Shown here piece by piece: positions 51,141-55,715 of a stretch of 55,715 bases of DNA (positions within the stretch are counted from its first letter, which is position 1; the number at the start of each line of letters is the position of its first letter). The DNA comes from Palsa-661 sp035535015 (GTDB lineage: Bacteria > Actinomycetota > Acidimicrobiia > Acidimicrobiales > UBA8190). The stretch covers positions 1-55,715 of the forward strand of contig DATLQU010000021.1 in NCBI GenBank assembly GCA_035535015.1, written 5' to 3'. The position numbers were made by a program, and so were the translations under genes. The notes beneath the pieces were generated by a model. The model did not search any database. It had not been told where the DNA came from and was given only the letters and a program-made list of their open reading frames with translations.

Positions 51141-52925
51141 ATGGCGCGCCACGGGGACAGCCCGTTCGGGGTCGAGTTCCGTGGCAACGAACGCTCCATG
51201 CATTTTGTTCGGCCCTACCGGAACATCGGTGAGCTGAACACCGTCGAACGCCTCAAGCTCGACCGCCATCCTCTCGAGGTGGCCGACGCCGTCATCAACC
51301 GCTACGCCCAGGAGGGCGTGGGTGCCATCGCCACGGTGGCGGGGGAGCAGGAGCGACTCAAGTGGGTCGGCCTCTATCCTCAGCGTCAGGGCGGCGACGC
51401 CTTCATGATGCGGGTCAAGGTCCCCGGCGGCCGGCTCACCTCGGATCAGGCCCGGGAGATCGGTATCGCCGCCGACGCCTTCGGCGAGGGCCCCGACGAC
51501 AGCCCGGTCTTCGGCAACCGTTACGCCGACATCACCACCAGGCAGACGATCCAACTCCACTGGCTCCGCATCGGCGACATCCCGAGGATCTGGCAGCGGT
51601 TCGCCGACGTCGGCCTCACCACCATCCAGGCCTGTGGTGACTCGGCCCGCAACGTCCTCTGTTGCCCGGTCTCGGGCGTCGACGCCCATGAGGCCTTTGA
51701 CGCCCTCCCTGTCGCTCTCCAGATCTCCGAGTTCTTCACCGGCAACCGCGACTACGCCAACCTCCCCCGCAAGTTCAAGATCAGCGTCACCGGCTGCCTC
51801 GAGGATTGTGCCCAGGCCGAGATCAACGACATCGGCCTGTGGCCGGCCCGCGCCTCCGACGGCACCCTCGGTTTCAACGTCCTGGCCGGCGGGGGCCTGT
51901 CCGACGGCGAGCGGATGGCGTCGGACATCGACATCTTCATCGTCCCTGAGCAGGCGGTCGAGCTCACCCGTGCCATCGCCCAGCTCTTCGGGGAGCTCGG
52001 CAACCGGGAGAACCGCGGGTTGGCCCGTATGCGCTATCTCGTCCAGGAGCTCGGCCCCGAGGGGTTTCGGACCGAACTGGCGGCCCGCACCGGCTTCGCC
52101 CTCACCCCGGCCGGTGACAGCCTCACCCACCGCTTCCGGGGCGACCACGTCGGGGTCCACCCCCAGAAGCAGCAGGGCCTCGTCTACGTCGGCTGCTCGG
52201 TCCCGGTGGGCCGGATGTCGGGCATCGAACTGGTCGAAGCGGCCCGCCTGGCCAAGACCTACGGAGACGGCACCATTCGTCTCGGCTCCGACCAGAACTT
52301 CACCCTTACCGGCGTGCCCGAGGGCGATGTCGACCGCTTGCTCGACGAAGAACTGCTCCAGAAGTACTCGCCCTATCCGGGTCCGTTCGAGCGGGGGGTG
52401 GTGGCCTGCACGGGAAGCGAATTCTGCCGCTTCGCCGTGGTGGAGACGAAGGAGCGCGCCGTCACCTGGGCCCGCTTTCTCGATTCCCAGCTGCCGGCCA
52501 CCGGACCGCACGGCTCGGCCGGCTCGGCCGCCGACGCCGCCGATGGCGGACGTCGGGGACGCCATGACGCCGGCGTCATCCGCATGCACTTCTCGGGCTG
52601 TCCGGCCTCGTGCGCCCAACCCCAGATCGCCGACATCGGATTCCGCGGCGATACCGCCCACCGCGATGACCACCTGGTGGAGGCGGTCGACATCGGTCTG
52701 GGCGGGTCTCTCGGAGCAGACGCCGGCTTCATCGACTGGGTGGAGAACGCCCGGCCGGTCGAGGACGTCCCCGAAGCCCTCTTGCGCCTGGTCACCCGTT
52801 ACCAGTCGGAACGCCGCGACGGCGAGCCTTTCCACAGCTGGGCCCGGCGCGTCCCCAACGACGAGCTGCGCTCCACCCTTTCCGGTTGGATGGGCTCAGA
52901 CCATGACGTTGGAGCGCGGTCGTGA
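51141..52925 (+). CDS. Siroheme-[4Fe-4S] sulfite/nitrite reductase
   Basis: The product is 594 residues with the repeated NIR_SIR half-domains. The cluster/siroheme ligands are Cys423 and Cys429 in CTGSEFC and Cys487 and Cys491 in SGCPASCAQPQ. Substrate-side segments include DITTRQTIQLHWLRI and CLEDCAQAEINDIG. Six-electron reduction gives sulfide from sulfite, or ammonia from nitrite. The cysH neighbour favours sulfite. Plant-type enzymes take electrons from ferredoxin, but here an FrhB-like protein gene overlaps the 3' end by 4 bases. Confidence 0.93.
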   Translation: MARHGDSPFGVEFRGNERSMHFVRPYRNIGELNTVERLKLDRHPLEVADAVINRYAQEGVGAIATVAGEQERLKWVGLYPQRQGGDAFMMRVKVPGGRLTSDQAREIGIAADAFGEGPDDSPVFGNRYADITTRQTIQLHWLRIGDIPRIWQRFADVGLTTIQACGDSARNVLCCPVSGVDAHEAFDALPVALQISEFFTGNRDYANLPRKFKISVTGCLEDCAQAEINDIGLWPARASDGTLGFNVLAGGGLSDGERMASDIDIFIVPEQAVELTRAIAQLFGELGNRENRGLARMRYLVQELGPEGFRTELAARTGFALTPAGDSLTHRFRGDHVGVHPQKQQGLVYVGCSVPVGRMSGIELVEAARLAKTYGDGTIRLGSDQNFTLTGVPEGDVDRLLDEELLQKYSPYPGPFERGVVACTGSEFCRFAVVETKERAVTWARFLDSQLPATGPHGSAGSAADAADGGRRGRHDAGVIRMHFSGCPASCAQPQIADIGFRGDTAHRDDHLVEAVDIGLGGSLGADAGFIDWVENARPVEDVPEALLRLVTRYQSERRDGEPFHSWARRVPNDELRSTLSGWMGSDHDVGARS

Positions 52926-54187
52926 AGGGCTTCCGTATCCGCGAGGAGATGAACGGGGTCGAGGAGCCGCCGGGTAAGACCTGGTTCTGGGAGCTCGAAG
53001 CCGGTGTCATCTTCGCCGACCGCTGCATTCAGTGCGGCACCTGCGTCGCCGTCTGTCCCTCGAATTCGCTCGGGGTGAACGCCGACAGCGGCCTCCCCGA
53101 ACTGGTCAAGATGTGCACCGGTTGCTCGCTCTGTTGGGACTTCTGTCCCCGGGGCGGACTGCGCTACGAAGCCTTGTGGCCGCCGTCCACACCGGCCGCC
53201 GACGCGCCCGAAGCCCCGGTGGTGGTCAAGGCCGACGCGGCCGACACCTACTGGAAGCTGACCGGTGGGCCACCCGGCGACGGGCTGGGAGCTGTGGTCC
53301 ACTCTTACGCCGTCCGGGCCGGCGCCAAATCGGACGACGCCCAGGACGGCGGGGTGGTCACGGCCATGCTCTTGGCCCTGTTGGCCGGCGGGGACATCGA
53401 CGGCGCCCTGGTCTCCAAGCCGAGCAGCAATCCCGACGAACCCTGGAAGGGGATCGCCACGGTGGCCACCACGGCCAAAGAGATCAGCGCCGCCGCCGGC
53501 AGCTTCTACAACCAGACCATGGCCCTGGCCGAACTCGATCTCAGCCGCTACGACCTTCCGGCCAAGCCCCGCCTGGCCGTTGTCGGCACGCCGTGTGAGA
53601 TCCAGGGGATCCGGGCCATGCAGGCGCGCCGGTGGCCGACCGGTGCGCATCGGGTGGACGCCATCACCCTGACGATCGCCCTGCTCTGCACCAAGAGCTT
53701 CGACTACGAAGCCCTCATGCTGCGGGAATTGCGCGACAAGCGGGGACTCGACCTCAACCGGGTCAGCAAGGTGGACGTCATCCACGGTCGCATGATCGTC
53801 GAGTACCGTGACGGAGATGTGGCCGTCGACGAGCCCGTCAAGGACTTCCACGGCGCGGCGCTGAAGGGCTGTGACGAATGTGCCGACTTTCTCGGTCGCG
53901 GTGCCGACCTCTCCATCGGCAGTGTCGGCTCCATGGCCGGTTGGTCGAGTGTCCTCGTCCGCTCCGAGCCGGGCCGGCTCGCCTTCGAGCGGGCCCGCGG
54001 CCGTCTCGATGTCCGCCATCTCGATGATCCCGAGGCTCTGCTCAAGCTGGACCGCCTGGACAAGCGGGTGGCGCAGCGGACCCTTCAAAGAAAGCTCGAC
54101 CCCGACGCCCCCATGTTCATCGACTTCGCCGAGCACGTCAGCTGCTACAGCGACACCGACCGCGCCCCGGTGGTGAAGCAACGATGA
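52922..54187 (+). CDS. FrhB-like F420H2 dehydrogenase subunit with two [4Fe-4S] ferredoxin motifs
   Basis: The product is 421 residues. Two 4Fe-4S motifs lie at Cys35, 38, 41, 45 (CIQCGTCVAVCP) and Cys65, 68, 71, 75 (CTGCSLCWDFCP), followed by the FrhB_N and FrhB_C domains (AQDGGVVTAMLLALL, VGTPCEIQGIRAM, LLCTKSFDYEAL and a GCDECADFLGRGADLSIG segment). FrhB proteins oxidise F420H2 with FAD and Fe-S clusters. The coupled start (GTGA) with the sulfite reductase gene suggests it feeds that enzyme electrons. Its domain order matches the N-terminal half of archaeal Fsr. Confidence 0.9.
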   Translation: MKGFRIREEMNGVEEPPGKTWFWELEAGVIFADRCIQCGTCVAVCPSNSLGVNADSGLPELVKMCTGCSLCWDFCPRGGLRYEALWPPSTPAADAPEAPVVVKADAADTYWKLTGGPPGDGLGAVVHSYAVRAGAKSDDAQDGGVVTAMLLALLAGGDIDGALVSKPSSNPDEPWKGIATVATTAKEISAAAGSFYNQTMALAELDLSRYDLPAKPRLAVVGTPCEIQGIRAMQARRWPTGAHRVDAITLTIALLCTKSFDYEALMLRELRDKRGLDLNRVSKVDVIHGRMIVEYRDGDVAVDEPVKDFHGAALKGCDECADFLGRGADLSIGSVGSMAGWSSVLVRSEPGRLAFERARGRLDVRHLDDPEALLKLDRLDKRVAQRTLQRKLDPDAPMFIDFAEHVSCYSDTDRAPVVKQR

Positions 54188-54507
54188 GCGTTTTCGCGGA
54201 TCCCGCCGAGGGTACATATCTCGAGTACATCGACGAACCCGTCGACATGCGCGTCGGACTCCGCGACGCCATCTTGGACGGGGCCGACTGGCGCGAGGGT
54301 TTCACCAGCGACATCTGCGTCGGGGTCCTGCTCTGGGAAAGGTGGCGGCCCGCGCTCGAGCGGGCCGGCATGGACCGAGAGGCATTCGTCGACGTCGTCG
54401 TCGGCTACGGCCGCGAGCTCTGGCTCTGGCTCATGGGCGAGCGCCAGTGGGACGAATTCCAATCGGGCCTGGCCGGCCGCGTGTCCCGACGCCTACCGGG
54501 CCGCTGA
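54184..54507 (+). CDS. Small hypothetical protein coupled to the FrhB-like gene
   Basis: The product is 107 residues, and its ATG overlaps the FrhB-like stop (ATGA). It is helical, acidic at the start and rich in Trp (DWREG, LLWERWRP, LWLWLMGERQWDEF), with no cysteine pattern beyond a single Cys in DICVGV. It carries no known motif. The tight coupling places it in the sulfite reductase operon, perhaps as a complex subunit or assembly factor. Confidence 0.75.
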   Translation: MSVFADPAEGTYLEYIDEPVDMRVGLRDAILDGADWREGFTSDICVGVLLWERWRPALERAGMDREAFVDVVVGYGRELWLWLMGERQWDEFQSGLAGRVSRRLPGR

Positions 54508-54621
54508 GGGCGAACTCCAGGCGGGAGGCGGCCCGCCCCGACGACTGTTTTCCCGGCGACCGTGGCCCCGACGACGTTGGCTCCGGCGATAGGTGCCGAG
54601 GTCCTCTGGGCGGCAACGGCG

Positions 54622-55446
54622 ATGTGCGCTGACGACGACCACCGACCTTTCCCCCTCCGTCTGCGGAATGTCTCTGTCGTCCGCGATGACCTGCCCATCC
54701 TCGACGAGGTCGACTGGGACATTGGACCGGGGGAGCGTTGGGCAGTCCTCGGCCCGAACGGATCGGGAAAGACCACCCTTCTGCGCGTGGCCGGCATGCG
54801 CCTGCTTCCCACCCGGGGCACCGTCGAGGTTCTGGGCGAGACGTACGGACGCAGCGACGCCCGCGCCGTGCGCCGCCGCGTCTCGTTCGTGAGCCAGAAC
54901 ATTCTCCGGGGGCTCCGACCGACCATCTCCGCCCACGACGTCGTCCTCACCGGCCGCCATGCCGCCCTCGAGATCTGGTGGCACCGCTATGACGAAGACG
55001 ACCATGGCCGGGCCCGACAACTCCTGGACGACGCCGGCATGCGGGACGCGGCCGAGAGGCCTTTCGGGGTTCTCTCGGAGGGGGAGCGCCAGAAGGTCCT
55101 CCTGGCCCGTGCCCTCATGGCCGAACCGGAGTTGCTGCTTCTCGACGAACCGGCGGCCGGACTCGATCTCGGAGCACGTGAGCGCCTGGTGGCCTATCTG
55201 AGCGCGCTGGCCGCCAGTCCCGAGACGCCGCCCCTGGTCCTCGTCACCCATCACGTCGAGGAATTGCCGCCCGGCATCACCCACGCCGCCCTGGTCCGTG
55301 ATGGGCAGCTCATGGCTGCCGGTCCCGCTGACGAGATTCTCTCGTCGGACGCCGTCTCGGCCTGTTTCGGCATCCCGATCGTCCTCCAACGCACGGATGG
55401 ACGCTGGACGGCACGGGCCGCCGCCGACGGCCCAGCCGGGGCGTGA
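54622..55446 (+). CDS. ABC transporter ATP-binding protein
   Basis: The product is 274 residues from ATG 54622. GTG 54562 in the same frame adds 20 residues unlike a conserved N-terminus. Walker A is GPNGSGKTT, the signature VLSEGERQKVLLARAL, and Walker B LLLLDEPAAGLD, with a His switch in VTHHVEEL. The LSEGERQ signature recalls YlmA/ModF-type ATPases. No permease is next to it in the window, so its partner is unknown. Confidence 0.87.
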   Translation: MCADDDHRPFPLRLRNVSVVRDDLPILDEVDWDIGPGERWAVLGPNGSGKTTLLRVAGMRLLPTRGTVEVLGETYGRSDARAVRRRVSFVSQNILRGLRPTISAHDVVLTGRHAALEIWWHRYDEDDHGRARQLLDDAGMRDAAERPFGVLSEGERQKVLLARALMAEPELLLLDEPAAGLDLGARERLVAYLSALAASPETPPLVLVTHHVEELPPGITHAALVRDGQLMAAGPADEILSSDAVSACFGIPIVLQRTDGRWTARAAADGPAGA

Positions 55447-55624
55447 CGGAGCCAAGAATCACCTTTTCCACCTGGATCTTTCAACGCCTTTGCGGTGACG
55501 TGCAACGTTGACTAACAAGGAGCCACCCGGGGAACGACGGGGGCACCGAGCGTTCCCGACCATCCACCAAGTAACGAACGGCTCTCATTAGAGTCTTCAC
55601 TACCGGAAGGCAGGTCAAGGGGTC
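55447..55624. other. Intergenic region before the edge gene
   Basis: The 178 bases hold no convincing ORF, tRNA or terminator. TTGACT at 55508 looks like a -35 box but has no -10 box at the right distance, so I do not call a promoter. Confidence 0.5.
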
Positions 55625-55715
55625 TTGACGATCGTGGTTCTCGTTGTCCTCGTACTGGTGTGGGCGGTGGTCCTCGGACCGAGCCTTCTTCGACGGACAT
55701 CAGACCGTCACAACA
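55625..55715 (+). CDS. N-terminus of a membrane-anchored protein, cut by the right edge
   Basis: A TTG at 55625 or GTG at 55634 opens a frame that reads to the edge. The 30 residues hold one hydrophobic helix (IVVLVVLVLVWAVVLGPSLL) followed by a basic RRTSDRHN end. AAGGGG lies at 55617-55622, 11 bases before GTG 55634, and favours that start. The pattern resembles actinobacterial single-pass membrane proteins with a large cytoplasmic domain. The rest is not visible. Confidence 0.55.
   Translation, partial: MTIVVLVVLVLVWAVVLGPSLLRRTSDRHN

Noticed and set aside
55508..55513. TTGACT as a -35 promoter box
   Set aside because: No -10 box lies 16-18 bases downstream.
1..55715. Insertion sequences, prophage, integrase or attachment sites
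   Set aside because: No transposase, integrase or phage gene and no flanking direct repeats were seen. Apart from the intein, the window looks like ordinary chromosome.

Overview
This 55.7 kb window is high-GC bacterial DNA packed with genes on both strands. GTG starts are common, and many neighbouring genes overlap by 4 bases (GTGA or ATGA). Gene content points to Actinomycetota, possibly the Acidimicrobiia: an actinobacterial-style suf cluster with a Rieske gene next to sufC, a gene set like Rv2857c-Rv2860c of Mycobacterium tuberculosis, an LCP wall ligase, an F420-linked FrhB-like protein and two luciferase-like oxidoreductases. This placement rests on resemblance only. I see no rRNA, tRNA, insertion sequence, phage or CRISPR array. 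Every gap between genes is shorter than 300 bases.

Layout. 1-5.5 kb: a partial Lgt-like membrane protein, an SDR, a secreted NlpC/P60 hydrolase, a hypothetical protein, a dienelactone hydrolase and a DUF885-like protein. 5.5-13.2 kb: acyl-CoA metabolism (CitE-like lyase, acyl-CoA dehydrogenase, MaoC hydratase) mixed with a methyltransferase, MutY, an epoxide-hydrolase-like protein, an MBL-fold protein and a flavin reductase. 13.3-18.9 kb: an RmlC-like epimerase, an XRE regulator paired with a luciferase-like oxidoreductase, a DUF4115 membrane protein and an oligopeptidase B. 19-31.7 kb: the iron-sulfur assembly locus, split into a plus-strand half (sufB with a 407-residue intein, a small Cys protein, sufD, Rieske, a divergent sufC) and a minus-strand half (a canonical sufC, sufS, sufU). 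A crotonase, a luciferase-like oxidoreductase with a hydrolase, and an LCP protein lie inside this locus.

31.7-38.6 kb: glycogen-debranching-type glucosidase with a GNAT, a proline/threonine-rich lipoprotein, an FGGY kinase and a sphingosine-phosphate-lyase-like PLP enzyme. 38.6-43.9 kb: a set resembling polyamine/gamma-glutamyl catabolism (GlnA4-like ligase, SDR, C26 amidase, aldehyde dehydrogenase), then a GNAT and a 42-residue membrane protein. 43.9-49.5 kb: sirtuin, MFS exporter, AMP-forming ligase, succinate-semialdehyde-type dehydrogenase and a MarR regulator.

49.6-54.5 kb: assimilatory sulfur reduction. A siroheme synthase gene diverges from a coupled operon of cysH, a siroheme sulfite/nitrite reductase, an FrhB-like F420H2-oxidising iron-sulfur protein and a 107-residue unknown. 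The FrhB-like gene overlaps the reductase by 4 bases, which suggests a two-subunit F420H2-dependent assimilatory sulfite (or nitrite) reductase. This is the most interesting candidate system in the window. The right edge holds an ABC ATPase and the start of a membrane protein.
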